A stretch of DNA of 64,000 nucleotides from Bradyrhizobium sp. NP1 (GCF_030378205.1 NZ_CP127385.1:7294001-7358000); one strand, 5' to 3'; counted from the first letter of the stretch, positions 50,733 to 59,744 are shown. The notes: generated by a model from the sequence alone, not told the origin. Translations and numbers: made by a program.

Positions 50733-50822
50733 GTCATGGCCGGGCTTGTCCCGGCCATCCACGTCCTTGATGTCGCGAGAAAAAGGAAGAGGTCGATGCC
50801 CGGCACGAGGCCGGACCATGAC
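50733..50822. repeat. Palindromic intergenic repeat, subfamily A
   Basis: GTCATGGCCGGGCTTGTCCC hairpin, CCACGTCC, then GATGCCCGGCACGAGGCC and CATGAC at the right end, 90 bp. The centre is diverged. Lies between def and fmt. Confidence 0.8.
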
Positions 50823-50833
50823 GAGCAGGGGGC

Positions 50834-51361
50834 CTACTCTCCCGTACGCTTGGCGGCCTTGGTGAACTTCTTCAGCACGCGGTCACGCTTGAGCTTCGAG
50901 AGATAGTCCACGAACAGGACGCCGTTGAGATGGTCGATTTCGTGCTGGATGCAGGTCGCATACAGCCCCTCGGCATCTTCCTCATGCACCTTGCCGTCGA
51001 GATCCGTGTAACGCACCCGCACCTTGGCCGGGCGTTCGACCTCCTCGTAATATTCGGGGATCGAGAGGCAGCCCTCCTCGTAGACCGACATTTCCTCCGA
51101 ACGCGCGAGGATCTCGGGATTGATGAATACCCGCGGCTGCGGGGTCGTCTCGCCGTTCTCGTCGCGCTTGGCGAGGTCCATCGTGATCAGCCGCAACGGC
51201 TCCGCGATCTGGATCGCCGCGAGCCCGATCCCGGGCGCGGCATACATGGTCTCGAACATGTCGTCGGCAAGCCTGCGGATCTCCGGGGTCACCTTTTCGA
51301 CGGGCTTGGAGACGAGCCGCAACTGTTTGTCGGGCAGGATGATGATTTCGCGGATGGCCAT
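50834..51361 (-). CDS. def: Peptide deformylase
   Basis: 175-aa metalloenzyme that removes the N-formyl group from nascent proteins. Seen: motif 1 [10 protein letters not shown] near residue 44 (usual GxGLAAPQ with Ile in place of Pro), motif 2 EEGCLS with Cys98, and motif 3 QHEIDHLNG with His140, Glu141 and His144. ATG 51361 is preferred; the 12-residue upstream extension is not conserved. First of the def-fmt-truA set. Confidence 0.95.
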   Translation of the reverse strand: MAIREIIILPDKQLRLVSKPVEKVTPEIRRLADDMFETMYAAPGIGLAAIQIAEPLRLITMDLAKRDENGETTPQPRVFINPEILARSEEMSVYEEGCLSIPEYYEEVERPAKVRVRYTDLDGKVHEEDAEGLYATCIQHEIDHLNGVLFVDYLSKLKRDRVLKKFTKAAKRTGE

Positions 51362-51531
51362 GGCGGGCGATTTAAGCTGCTGATCTCTGGGGGTCAATCC
51401 GCGCGGGGAACCATCGCGCCACGGCGGCCCAGGAATTTTAAGCCAGCCTTAACCATCGGATTTAGCCCCTGATTGACCAAATACGTTCTCTCTTCGTTCG
51501 CGGAACCCTGCGAATCGGCTACTAGTGGCGC

Positions 51532-52734
51532 ATGAACCAGATTCTGTTCGTCGTCGGCGACTGGCCGATCCGCATCAACGAGGCGCTGATCGGCTTTGGC
51601 GCGCTCACCCTATTGCTGCTGCTCGTCATCGCGATCGTGATTGCGCGATCGGGACGGCGCAGCGCCGCGCTTGCGATGGCGCAGGCGATCCGCGCCGACG
51701 AGCTGGAGGAACGCCTCTCCGAGATGATGCGCGTGCAAAGCGAGGCGAGCGGACGGGTCGACGCCATGACGCAGACCCTCGCCGGCCGCCAGGCCGAGCT
51801 CGCCCGCTCCGTCAATGAGCGTCTTGATTCGGTCACCCATCGCGTCGGCCAGTCCATGGAGCAGACCACGCGCAACACGATGGACTCGCTGCGCAAGCTG
51901 CACGAGCGGCTCGGCATCATCGACCATGCGCACAAGAATCTCACCGACCTGACGACGCAGGTGACGACCTTGCGCGACGTGCTCGCCAACAAGCAGGCGC
52001 GCGGCGCGTTCGGCCAGGCGCGGATGGAAGCGATCGTCCAGGACGGAATGCCCAAGGGCTCCTACGAATTCCAGCACACACTCTCGACCGGCAAGCGGCC
52101 CGATTGCGTGGTGTTCCTGCCCGACCAGCGCCCGCTCTGCATCGACGCCAAATTCCCGCTGGAATCGGTGACCGCGCTGCATGTTGCGCGCACCGACGAG
52201 GAGAAAAAGCTGGCAGGCCAGCGGCTGCGCAACGACGTGCTCAAGCACGTCGCCGACATCGCCGAGAAATATCTGATCGCCGGCGAAACCCAGGACACGG
52301 CCTTGATGTTCGTGCCCTCGGAATCCGTCTATGCGGAAATCCATGACGGATTCGACGACGTGATCCAGAAGGCCTATCGCGCCCGCGTGGTGCTGGTGTC
52401 GCCCTCGCTATTGATGCTGGCGATCCAGGTGATGCAGCAGATTCTGAAGGACGCGCGCATCCGCGACGCCGCCGACCAGATCCGCACCGAGGTGATGAAT
52501 CTCGGCGACGACCTGACTCGCCTGCGCGACCGCGTGCTCAAGCTGCAGAAGCACTTTGGCGACGTCAACGAGGACGTCAGGCAGATCCTGATCTCCGCCG
52601 ACAAGATCGAGAAGCGCGCCGGCCGCATCGAGGAGCTGGACTTTTCCAAGGAGCCGCCGGCGGAAGCCCCGCGCCTGGTCAAGACCACACCCGATCTGTT
52701 CCCACTGCCGCGCAAGCTGCAGGCCGGGGAGTGA
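51532..52734 (+). CDS. rmuC: DNA recombination protein RmuC
   Basis: 400-aa protein that limits inversions at short repeats. Seen: one N-terminal membrane helix (residues 20-38, FGALTLLLLLVIAIVIA), a coiled-coil to about residue 150, then the RmuC nuclease-like domain with ARGAFGQARMEAIVQDGMP, RPDCVVFLPDQRPLCIDAKFPLE (PD-(D/E)xK-like Asp/Lys) and FVPSESVYAEIHD. Divergent from def. Function known in outline only in other bacteria. Confidence 0.93.
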   Translation: MNQILFVVGDWPIRINEALIGFGALTLLLLLVIAIVIARSGRRSAALAMAQAIRADELEERLSEMMRVQSEASGRVDAMTQTLAGRQAELARSVNERLDSVTHRVGQSMEQTTRNTMDSLRKLHERLGIIDHAHKNLTDLTTQVTTLRDVLANKQARGAFGQARMEAIVQDGMPKGSYEFQHTLSTGKRPDCVVFLPDQRPLCIDAKFPLESVTALHVARTDEEKKLAGQRLRNDVLKHVADIAEKYLIAGETQDTALMFVPSESVYAEIHDGFDDVIQKAYRARVVLVSPSLLMLAIQVMQQILKDARIRDAADQIRTEVMNLGDDLTRLRDRVLKLQKHFGDVNEDVRQILISADKIEKRAGRIEELDFSKEPPAEAPRLVKTTPDLFPLPRKLQAGE

Positions 52735-52765
52735 TCCTCCGCAAGAACGATCTGCTATTGTCGCC

Positions 52766-52797
52766 GTCATCGCCCGGCTTGACCGGGCGATCCAGTA
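52766..52797. repeat. Half copy of the subfamily B repeat
   Basis: GTCATCGCCCGGCTTGACCG plus GGGCGATCCAGTA: a single left-end hairpin with the ATCCAGTA tail. The right half is not found before the nuclease-like frame; a full copy follows that frame at 53121. Confidence 0.7.
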
Positions 52798-52822
52798 TTG
52801 CAGAGACGATGGATGCAGGAAC

Positions 52823-53113
52823 GCCAGCTTCTACGTCTACATTCTGGCCAGCCGGATCGGCGGAACACTGTATATCGGCGTGACCAACGACCTGGTTCGC
52901 CGCGGGGCTGAACACAAACTAAAGGTCGCCGAGGGCTTCACTGAAAGATACAATGTCATCGGGCTCGTGTACTTTGAGCTGTTCGACGATCCTGAGAACG
53001 CAATCCGACGTGAAAAGCGCTTGAAGAAGTGGAATCGAGCCTGGAAGATTCGTCTGATCGAAGAGCACAATCCAAATTGGGACGATCTTTATCCCAGCAT
53101 CGCCGCCGCATGA
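52823..53113 (+). pseudogene. GIY-YIG nuclease-like reading frame without a normal start codon
   Basis: Encodes a small GIY-YIG family protein. In frame from about 52826: SFYVYILASRIGG followed by TLYIGVTNDLVRR, which contains both strands of the GIY-YIG motif and the catalytic-type Arg; then EKRLKKWNRAWKIRLI to the stop. The only start in frame is GTG 52880, which would cut off the first strand. No ATG, GTG or TTG precedes the FYVYIL segment; the nearby ATGs at 52809 and 52813 are out of frame. Probably a frameshift or a lost start, so the gene is likely decayed. It sits between a half repeat and a full repeat. Confidence 0.7.
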
Positions 53114-53120
53114 TCCTATC

Positions 53121-53220
53121 GTCATGCCCCGCGAAAGCGGGGCATCCAGTACGCCGCGGCCCGGGTAGCTGGAACGAACCTTCACGGAATACTGGATCGT
53201 CCGCCTTCGCGGACGATGAC
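53121..53220. repeat. Palindromic intergenic repeat, subfamily B
   Basis: Full copy, 100 bp: GTCATGCCCCGCGAAAGCGG, ATCCAGTACGCCGC, centre, GGAATACTGGAT, and a closing CCGCCTTCGCGGACGATGAC. Directly follows the GIY-YIG-like frame and ends 15 bp before ampG. Confidence 0.85.
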
Positions 53221-53234
53221 CGCAGAATGGACAA

Positions 53235-54608
53235 ATGACTGCTCCCGAAGCGACATCGGAAAGCGCCGCTGTGACGCACAAAGCGCCGCCCACCTCCTGG
53301 CGCGACAGCCTTGCCGTCTATCTGCAACGGCGCGTGCTGATCGTGCTGCTGCTCGGCTTTTCGTCCGGCCTGCCGCTCGCGCTGTCCGGATCGACGCTGC
53401 TGGTCTGGATGCGCGAATCCGGCGTCGACCTCGGCACCATCGGCCTGTTCGCGCTGGTCGGCACGCCCTACACGCTGAAGTTCCTGTGGGCGCCGCTGGT
53501 CGATGCGCTGCATGTGCCGCTGTTCACACGCGCCTTCGGACGCCGGCGGGGCTGGCTTTTATTCTCGCAGCTGCTCCTGATCGCGGCGATCCTGCTGCTG
53601 GCGCTCGCCGACCCCGCGCGCTCGCCGCTGTTCGTCGCGGTCGCCGCGCTGCTGGTCGCGACGGCCTCCTCGACCCAGGACATCGTGGTCGATGCCTTCC
53701 GCGTCGAAAGCCTGCCCGAAAGCGAGCAGGCCGCCGGCATGGCGTCCTACGTCGCGGCCTATCGCATCGGCATGCTGGTGTCGACCGCCGGCGCATTGTT
53801 CATCGTCTCCGGCTTCGAGAGCACGGGCCTGACCCGCGGGGCGGCCTGGATGTGGGGCTATGTCGTGATGGCGGCGCTGGTCCTGATCGGCACCGTCACC
53901 GCGCTCGCGGCGACCGAACCCGATCAATCGGCACGGGTCGAGACCGCGACCGAAGCGGAAAGCGCGTTCGCGCGCGTCCTGCATGCCGCGGTGGGCGCAT
54001 TCTCCGAATTCCTCACCCGTCGTGACGCGTTCGCCGCGCTCGCCTTTGTCGTGCTGTTCAAGTTCACCGACGCCTTCTCGGGAACCATGACGGCGCCGTT
54101 CGTGATCGACCTCGGTTTTTCCCGCAACGATTACGCCGCCATCGTCAAGGGCGTGGGGCTTGCGGCAACGCTGATCGGCGGCTTTGCCGGCGGCTTCGTG
54201 GCGCGGCGCTATTCACTGGCCGCGAGCCTGTGGATCGGCGGCGTGCTGCAGGCGCTCGCCAATCTGTCGTTCTCGTGGCTGGCACTGGTCGGCATCAACC
54301 AGTGGGCGCTGGCGCTTGCGATCACCGCCGAGAATTTCACCAGCGCCATCGGCACCGTGATCTTCGTCGCCTACCTGTCGGCACTGTGCCGCAACCCGCT
54401 GCACACCGCGACCCAATATGCGCTCCTGACCGCGCTCGCCGCCGTCGGCCGCACCTATCTGTCGTCGGGCGCGGGCTATGTCGCGAAAGCGACCGGCTGG
54501 CCGCTGTTCTTCGCGATCTGCGTGCTGGTCGCGATCCCGAGCTTCGTCCTGCTGGCGTGGCTGCAGCGGCGCGGACATTTCGAAAGTCTGGGACCGGTGA
54601 AGGTGTAG
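53235..54608 (+). CDS. ampG: AmpG-type muropeptide permease (MFS)
   Basis: 457-aa major facilitator with about 12 membrane helices and cytoplasmic ends. Seen: LLLGFSSGLPLALSGSTLLVWM near residue 36, the characteristic AmpG first helix, GTPYTLKFLWAPLVDAL near 75, GRRRGWLLFSQL, and TASSTQDIVVDAFR. AmpG brings anhydromuropeptides back to the cytosol for peptidoglycan recycling and links to beta-lactamase control in other bacteria. No ampR or ampC is next to it here. Confidence 0.88.
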   Translation: MTAPEATSESAAVTHKAPPTSWRDSLAVYLQRRVLIVLLLGFSSGLPLALSGSTLLVWMRESGVDLGTIGLFALVGTPYTLKFLWAPLVDALHVPLFTRAFGRRRGWLLFSQLLLIAAILLLALADPARSPLFVAVAALLVATASSTQDIVVDAFRVESLPESEQAAGMASYVAAYRIGMLVSTAGALFIVSGFESTGLTRGAAWMWGYVVMAALVLIGTVTALAATEPDQSARVETATEAESAFARVLHAAVGAFSEFLTRRDAFAALAFVVLFKFTDAFSGTMTAPFVIDLGFSRNDYAAIVKGVGLAATLIGGFAGGFVARRYSLAASLWIGGVLQALANLSFSWLALVGINQWALALAITAENFTSAIGTVIFVAYLSALCRNPLHTATQYALLTALAAVGRTYLSSGAGYVAKATGWPLFFAICVLVAIPSFVLLAWLQRRGHFESLGPVKV

Positions 54609-54619
54609 TTTTTCTCCGC

Positions 54620-54721
54620 GTCATCACCCGCGAAAGCGGGTGATCCAGTATTCCAAAGACAGCGGTAACAGGACGGCAAGGTCACCGCGTACTGGATCGC
54701 CCGGTCAAGCCGGGCGATGAC
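54620..54721. repeat. Palindromic intergenic repeat, subfamily B
   Basis: Full copy, 102 bp: GTCATCACCCGCGAAAGCGG, ATCCAGTATTCC, centre, CGTACTGGATCGCCC, and a GGTCAAGCCGGGCGATGAC end that resembles the subfamily A right arm. A hybrid of the two forms. Lies between the convergent ampG and the hypothetical gene. Confidence 0.82.
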
Positions 54722-54726
54722 ATTGT

Positions 54727-55155
54727 CTACTGCTTCGTCACCACGCTCCATTTGGTGACGACCGCCTCGCTCATCTGGCCGGCGGCCTCCGCGCAGGCGA
54801 TCTCGTCGACCTTCACCGAGATTTCCTTGCCGACGAACGCCCGCAGCTGCGCCGCCTGGGCATCGCTGGTCGTGACGAGCTGGAACGTTTCCGGCCCGGT
54901 CTCGAGGTTGCACAGCCCGTTCGGCGGCGGCAGCCGGCGCGGCTCGCTGGTGATCTGGTAGGTGGCGACACGCTTGCCGCTCTTGCCGCCGCGCACCTTC
55001 ATCGCGTTTAGCTCGCCGGAGAGGATGTCGCCGGCCTTGATCGGCTTGCCGGCCTTCGGTGCGGCGCCGCCTTGCTGCGCGAGCGCGGGCGCGCTGACCG
55101 CTGCCGCCAGAACCGCCGCCAAAGCCCATCGTTTGCCGAATCGTCGTTTCGTCAT
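54727..55155 (-). CDS. Exported hypothetical protein
   Basis: 142-aa small protein that I do not recognise. Seen: Sec signal peptide WALAAVLAAAVSAPALAQ (cleavage after about residue 27), then a mature part of about 115 residues with two Cys (in GLCNLETG and EIACAEAA) that could form a disulfide, and several short beta-strand-like stretches. Probably periplasmic. It lies 24 bp downstream of recR on the same strand; this looks positional, not functional. Confidence 0.7.
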   Translation of the reverse strand: MTKRRFGKRWALAAVLAAAVSAPALAQQGGAAPKAGKPIKAGDILSGELNAMKVRGGKSGKRVATYQITSEPRRLPPPNGLCNLETGPETFQLVTTSDAQAAQLRAFVGKEISVKVDEIACAEAAGQMSEAVVTKWSVVTKQ

Positions 55156-55179
55156 TCCGTCATGTCCCGTCTGTTGTTG

Positions 55180-55782
55180 CTAGAACAGCGTGCGCTGGCG
55201 CATCGCCGCTGAAAGCGTGCCCTCGTCGAGATAGTCGAGTTCGCCGCCGACCGGCACGCCGTGCGCGAGCCGGGTCACCCTGACATTCGCCTCCTGCAGG
55301 AGGTCGGTGATGTAATGCGCCGTGGTCTGGCCATCCACGGTGGCATTGAGCGCGAGGATGATCTCGGAGACCTCGGGCTCGTGCGCGCGCTTGACCAGTT
55401 GATCGATGGTGAGGTCCTGCGGGCCGACGCCGTCGAGCGGCGACAGCGTCGCGCCCAGCACGTGATAGCGGCCCTGCGTCGCATTCGCCCGCTCCAGCGC
55501 CCAGAGATCGGCGACGTCGGCCACCACCACGATGATCGAGCCGTCACGCCGGGGATCGGTGCATACCGTGCAGGGATTTTGCGTGTCGATATTGCCGCAG
55601 GTCTTGCAGACCTGGACCTTGTCGATCGCGACCTGGAGCGCCGAGGAAAGCGGCGTCATCAGCGCTTCGCGCTTCTTGATCAGATGCAGCGCAGCGCGCC
55701 GCGCCGAACGCGGCCCGAGCCCCGGCAGCCTTGCCAGGAGCTGGATCAGGCGCTCGATTTCAGGACCGGCAACCGCAGGCAT
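55180..55782 (-). CDS. recR: Recombination mediator protein RecR
   Basis: 200-aa protein of the RecFOR pathway, which loads RecA at gaps. Seen: helix-hairpin-helix [20 protein letters not shown] near residue 14, zinc finger [16 protein letters not shown] near 57, and a Toprim domain with [15 protein letters not shown] near 82. Length is normal. ATG 55782 is chosen over a 15-residue upstream extension. The third gene of the dnaX-ybaB-recR set. Confidence 0.96.
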   Translation of the reverse strand: MPAVAGPEIERLIQLLARLPGLGPRSARRAALHLIKKREALMTPLSSALQVAIDKVQVCKTCGNIDTQNPCTVCTDPRRDGSIIVVVADVADLWALERANATQGRYHVLGATLSPLDGVGPQDLTIDQLVKRAHEPEVSEIILALNATVDGQTTAHYITDLLQEANVRVTRLAHGVPVGGELDYLDEGTLSAAMRQRTLF

Positions 55783-55786
55783 GATG

Positions 55787-56110
55787 TTATGTCGAGCCCA
55801 ATAGTCCGGGCGGCAGCCCGAGCCCACCGGTCAGCGCCGCCATCTTTTCCTGCACGGCGGCTTCCGCCTTGCGCCGCGCATCGTTATGCGCGGTCACCAG
55901 CAGGTCTTCCAGGACCTCGCGCTCTTCCGCCTTCATCAGCGAAGGGTCGATCTTGACGCCCTTCACCTCCATCTTCGCGGTCATGCGCACGGCGACGAGA
56001 CCGCCGCCGGAGACGCCCTCGACTTCGACATTGCCGAGTTCTTCCTGCATCTCCTGCATCTTCGATTGCAGCTGCGCCGCCTGCTTCATCATGCCGAGGA
56101 AATCGGGCAT
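55787..56110 (-). CDS. ybaB: YbaB/EbfC nucleoid-associated protein
   Basis: 107-aa DNA-binding protein that forms tweezer-like dimers. Seen: [20 protein letters not shown] amphipathic helix, [26 protein letters not shown] strand pair and a C-terminal helix with [16 protein letters not shown]. Length is normal. Lies between dnaX (12 bp) and recR (4 bp) on the same strand, the common bacterial order. Confidence 0.95.
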   Translation of the reverse strand: MPDFLGMMKQAAQLQSKMQEMQEELGNVEVEGVSGGGLVAVRMTAKMEVKGVKIDPSLMKAEEREVLEDLLVTAHNDARRKAEAAVQEKMAALTGGLGLPPGLLGST

Positions 56111-56122
56111 CGTGTTTCCTTC

Positions 56123-57949
56123 TCAAAAATCGTCGTTGTCCGGCGTCTCGGCGGGATCCTCACCGATAGAGTCGGATTCCGGCAGCTCGGGGGCAAGCCT
56201 GCGCACCTCGAGGATCTTGGTGCCGGGAAAGCGCGCCAGCACCTCCTGCACCCGCGGATCGGCCTCGGCGGCACGCTCGCGCTGGTTTCTCGCCGCTTCA
56301 TGTTGCGAGCGCAGGGTCGGCTGGCCGGCCGCGTTGGAGACCACCACGGTCCAGCGCTTGCCGGTCCATTGATCGAGCTTGCGGGAGAGATCGTTGATGA
56401 GCGTCTTCGCGGCGTTCGGTTCGAGTGCGACCTCGAGCCGCCCGTCCTCGATGCGGACGAGCCGCATGTCGCTTTCCAGCGCGCCCTTGATCAGAAGATC
56501 GCGCTTTTCGGCCGCGAGCGCGACGAGCTGGGGGAAGCTGGTGATGCGCAAGGTCGGCGCGCCCTGGGCTTCCGCGGCAGGCGCCATTTGCGGACGGAGC
56601 GAGGCTTCAGCGCCGGAGCGCGGCGCGGGAGCCGCCGGGCGCGCCGGCGCGGACGCCATGGCGGATGCAACCGGGGCCGGCGTGCCGCGTGGAACCGCAG
56701 CGGTCGCAGCAGTGGAAGACGCGCCGCCGTTCTGCTCGATCATGCGGATCGCTTCATCCGGCGTCGGCAGATCGGCGACATAGGCGATGCGCACCAGCAC
56801 CATCTCGGCCGCAGCCGCTGGCCGCGTCGCGCCCTGCACCTCGGCGATGCCCTTGAGCAGCATCTGCCACATCCGCGACAGCACGCGCATCGAGAGTTTT
56901 GTGGCGAAATCGCGGGCCCGCACGCGCTCGGTCTCGCCATAGGCGACATTGTCGGCGGTCGCCGGCACGATCTTCACGCGGGTGACGAAATTGACGAATT
57001 CGGCGAGGTCCGAGAGCACGACGACCGGATCGGCGCCGGTGTCGTATTGATCGCGGAACTCACGGAAGGCGCTCGCGATATCGCCGCGCGCCAGGCTCTC
57101 GAACAGGTCGATCACCCGGGTGCGGTCGGCGAGCCCAAGCATCTGCCGCACTTCGTCGGCGCGCACCTTGCCCGCGGCATGCGCGATCGCCTGGTCGAAC
57201 AGCGACAGCGAATCGCGCACCGAGCCTTCGGCTGCCCGCGCGATGATGCCGAGCGCCTCCGGCTCGACCTCGACGCCTTCCTTTTTCGCGATGTTGGAAA
57301 GGTGCGTCATCAGCACGTCGGCCTCGACGCGGCGCAGGTCGAAACGCTGGCAGCGCGACAACACCGTGACCGGAACTTTTCGGATCTCGGTGGTCGCGAA
57401 CACGAACTTGGCGTGCTCCGGCGGCTCTTCCAGCGTCTTCAGGAACGCGTTGAACGCGGCCGTCGACAGCATGTGGACTTCGTCGATGATGTAGACCTTG
57501 TAGCGGGCGCTGGCCGGGGCGTAGCGCACGCTGTCATTGATCTGGCGGACGTCGTCGACGCCGGTATGGGAGGCCGCGTCCATCTCCAGCACATCCATGT
57601 GCCGGCTTTCCATGATCGCCCGGCAATGCACGCCGAGCGTCGGCATGTGGATGGTCGGCCCCTTCACCGAACCGTCCGGCAGCTCGTAATTGAGCGCGCG
57701 GGCGAGGATCCGCGCCGTGGTGGTCTTGCCCACGCCGCGCACGCCGGTCAGGATCCAGGCCTGCGGAATCCGCCCGGTCTCGAACGCGTTGGAAACCGTG
57801 CGGACCACGGCGTCCTGTCCGATCAAATCTTCGAATCCGGAAGGGCGGTATTTGCGCGCCAGCACGCGGTAGGGTGCGGGGGCGCCAAGGCCGAGGCCAC
57901 CCTGGTCGGTGCTGTCGGATTTCTCGGGCGGAGCGCCAGCGTCGGTCAT
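56123..57949 (-). CDS. dnaX: DNA polymerase III subunit gamma/tau
   Basis: 608-aa clamp-loader ATPase. Seen: LARKYRPSGFEDLIGQ start of the AAA+ core, Walker A GVRGVGKTTT near residue 70, IIDEVHMLS (Walker B) near 152, TLEEPPEHAKFVFATTE and SRCQRFDLRR (sensor/Arg-finger region); an Ala/Pro-rich tau linker and C-terminal domain follow residue 400. The zinc module with four Cys found in E. coli is reduced to TLGVHCRAIME, with one Cys. ATG 57949 is chosen; the frame upstream runs into the SRP RNA. No frameshift slippery run was looked for beyond inspection. Confidence 0.95.
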   Translation of the reverse strand: MTDAGAPPEKSDSTDQGGLGLGAPAPYRVLARKYRPSGFEDLIGQDAVVRTVSNAFETGRIPQAWILTGVRGVGKTTTARILARALNYELPDGSVKGPTIHMPTLGVHCRAIMESRHMDVLEMDAASHTGVDDVRQINDSVRYAPASARYKVYIIDEVHMLSTAAFNAFLKTLEEPPEHAKFVFATTEIRKVPVTVLSRCQRFDLRRVEADVLMTHLSNIAKKEGVEVEPEALGIIARAAEGSVRDSLSLFDQAIAHAAGKVRADEVRQMLGLADRTRVIDLFESLARGDIASAFREFRDQYDTGADPVVVLSDLAEFVNFVTRVKIVPATADNVAYGETERVRARDFATKLSMRVLSRMWQMLLKGIAEVQGATRPAAAAEMVLVRIAYVADLPTPDEAIRMIEQNGGASSTAATAAVPRGTPAPVASAMASAPARPAAPAPRSGAEASLRPQMAPAAEAQGAPTLRITSFPQLVALAAEKRDLLIKGALESDMRLVRIEDGRLEVALEPNAAKTLINDLSRKLDQWTGKRWTVVVSNAAGQPTLRSQHEAARNQRERAAEADPRVQEVLARFPGTKILEVRRLAPELPESDSIGEDPAETPDNDDF

Positions 57950-58053
57950 CGATCGATCCGCAGTTCTGTCTTTCTCGGCCGGCGTTTGCGGAAAGGAGCG
58001 AGCGCCGGGCGCAGACTTCGGCGCCGCCGGCGCGATTCGCTCGAAAAAACGGT

Positions 58054-58150
58054 AGGAGACTGACGAGCGACCCGATCCGGACCTCGTTAGGGCTGCTTCC
58101 TTCCGGACCTGACCCGGTTGGCGAGTGGCTCGTCCACCGCCAATCTCCCG
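58054..58150 (-). ncRNA. ffs: Small bacterial signal recognition particle RNA (4.5S type)
   Basis: On the minus strand the conserved SRP core CAGGTCCGGAAGGAAGCAGC lies at about 58090-58110. Ends can be paired: 5' GGAGATTGGCGG with 3' TCGTCAGTCTCC (G-U pairs included), giving about 95 nt, the size of alphaproteobacterial SRP RNA. A run of six T on this strand follows (58049-58044), a likely termination site. It lies directly upstream of dnaX. Exact ends are estimated from the pairing. Confidence 0.9.
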
Positions 58151-58243
58151 ACCCCTATTTGGGGCCAAAAGGCCGAGAAAGCAAGCGGGGCTGCACCCCC
58201 GTTTGCGGGACTTGTGCAGGAATACGGAAAAGCATTAGTTGCC

Positions 58244-58334
58244 GTCGTGCCCGGCCTTGTGCCGGGCATCCACGTCTTTCTTAATCTGGCAGCAGATCAA
58301 GACGTGGATGGCCGGGGTCAAGCCCGGCCATGAC
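58244..58334. repeat. Palindromic intergenic repeat, subfamily A (full copy)
   Basis: GTCGTGCCCGGCCTTGTGCC hairpin, CCACGTCTT, centre, AAGACGTGGATGGCC, GGGGTCAAGCCCGGCCATGAC hairpin; 91 bp. This is the most complete A copy, with both hairpins and the inner CCACGTCTT/AAGACGTGG arms intact. Lies between the SRP RNA and the HIT gene. Confidence 0.85.
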
Positions 58335-58363
58335 GAGCGTCATTTTTATGCCCGGGAACCCCC

Positions 58364-58783
58364 ATGTCCGATCCCGCCTGGTCGCTGCATTCCCAGCTCA
58401 AGAAGGACACCATCGACATCGGCGACCTGCCGCTGTGCCGGGTGCTCGTCATCAAGGATGCGCATTATCCCTGGCTGCTGCTGGTGCCCCGCCGCCCGGA
58501 CATCGTCGAGATCATCGACCTTGCGGAGGTCGAGCAGGCGCAGCTGATGACGGAGATTTCCCGCGTTTCGCGCGCGCTGAAGGAGGTTTCCCGCTGCGAC
58601 AAGCTGAACGTCGCCGCGCTCGGCAACCTGGTGCCGCAGCTCCACGTCCATATCATCGCCCGCCGCTCCAGCGACGCCGCCTGGCCGCGCCCGGTCTGGG
58701 GCGTGATGCCGCCGCTCGCCCATGACGCCGAAGAGGTGCAGAATTTCATCAGCGCGCTCAGGCGCAAGATCTGGCTAGGTTGA
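58364..58783 (+). CDS. HIT family protein
   Basis: 139-aa nucleotide-binding protein. Seen: CRVLVIKDAHYPWLLLVPRRPDI core strands and QLHVHIIARR near residue 92. The histidine triad H-x-H-x-H here reads H-V-H-I-I, so the third His is absent; a few HIT branches share this. PRPVWGV near 108 is typical of the proteobacterial subgroup. Likely a nucleotide hydrolase or transferase, or a binding protein if the missing His matters. Ten bp before nudC, suggesting a two-gene nucleotide-processing unit. Confidence 0.85.
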   Translation: MSDPAWSLHSQLKKDTIDIGDLPLCRVLVIKDAHYPWLLLVPRRPDIVEIIDLAEVEQAQLMTEISRVSRALKEVSRCDKLNVAALGNLVPQLHVHIIARRSSDAAWPRPVWGVMPPLAHDAEEVQNFISALRRKIWLG

Positions 58784-58793
58784 GAAGACGAAA

Positions 58794-59744
58794 ATGTCAG
58801 CCTTCGACGCATTTCCACTGGGCCAGCCGGCCTTTGTTTCCAACGTCCTCGATCGCGCCGCGCATCTGCGCATGAATGACGAGAAGCTGATGGCGCTGGA
58901 GAGCGACCCCCGCTCGCGCGCCTATGTGGTCTATCGCGACTCCCTCGTCGTGAAAAAGGAGGCGGAGCGCACGCGCGCGCTGCTCACGCTCGACGAGGCG
59001 GTGAAATTCGGCGCCAATCCCGGCACGATCTTCCTGGGGCTGCGCGACGGCGCCGCGGTGTTCGGCATGGGCGTCTCCGCCGCCGCCGCCGAAAAGCTCG
59101 TGAGCCGCGACGATGTCGCCGTCAACGAATTGCGCGGCATGGCGATGCAGGGGGCGGTGCCGCCGGGCGAGCTCGCGGCGATCGCCGCGGCGAAGTCGAT
59201 GGTGAACTGGCATCAGCGCCACGGCTTCTGCGCCAATTGCGGCACGCGCACCGCGATGCGCGAAGGCGGCTGGAAGCGCGAGTGCCCTTCTTGCAAGGCC
59301 GAGCATTTTCCGCGCACCGATCCGGTCGTGATCTCGCTCGTCACCCTGGGCGACAAATGCCTGCTCGGCCGGCAAAAGCACTTTCCGCCTGGCATGTATT
59401 CCTGTCTCGCCGGTTTCGTCGAAGCGGCCGAGACCATCGAGGACGCGGTGCGCCGGGAGATCTTCGAGGAGTCCGGAATCCGCTGCACCGAGGTGCAATA
59501 TTACATGACGCAGCCCTGGCCCTACCCCTCGTCGCTGATGATCGGCTGCACCGCGCGCGCCCTCAACGAGGAGGTCGTCGTCGACCGTTCGGAACTCGAG
59601 GACGCGCGCTGGTTCGACCGCGAGGAGGCGCGCCTGATGCTCGCCCGCAAGCATCCCGATGGGCTCGCGGGCCCGCACCCGTTCGCGATTGCCCATCATT
59701 TGGTCGGACGCTGGGTGCATGATGGCAAGCCCGCAAGCGCATAA
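58794..59744 (+). CDS. nudC: NADH pyrophosphatase NudC (NAD-capped RNA hydrolase)
   Basis: 316-aa Nudix enzyme. Seen: N-terminal NUDIX-like domain, zinc ribbon with CANC and CPSC near residue 143, FPRTDPVVI, then the Nudix box within GFVEAAETIEDAVRREIFEESGI near 205, and a C-terminal motif SLMIGC corresponding to the NudC SQPWPFPxS type (here QPWPYPSSLMIG), which is specific for NADH. It splits NADH to NMNH and AMP, and removes NAD caps from RNA in other bacteria. Follows the HIT gene by 10 bp. Confidence 0.93.
   Translation: MSAFDAFPLGQPAFVSNVLDRAAHLRMNDEKLMALESDPRSRAYVVYRDSLVVKKEAERTRALLTLDEAVKFGANPGTIFLGLRDGAAVFGMGVSAAAAEKLVSRDDVAVNELRGMAMQGAVPPGELAAIAAAKSMVNWHQRHGFCANCGTRTAMREGGWKRECPSCKAEHFPRTDPVVISLVTLGDKCLLGRQKHFPPGMYSCLAGFVEAAETIEDAVRREIFEESGIRCTEVQYYMTQPWPYPSSLMIGCTARALNEEVVVDRSELEDARWFDREEARLMLARKHPDGLAGPHPFAIAHHLVGRWVHDGKPASA

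Noticed and set aside
55886..58063. 725-codon plus-strand open frame
   Set aside because: Antisense shadow of ybaB and dnaX.
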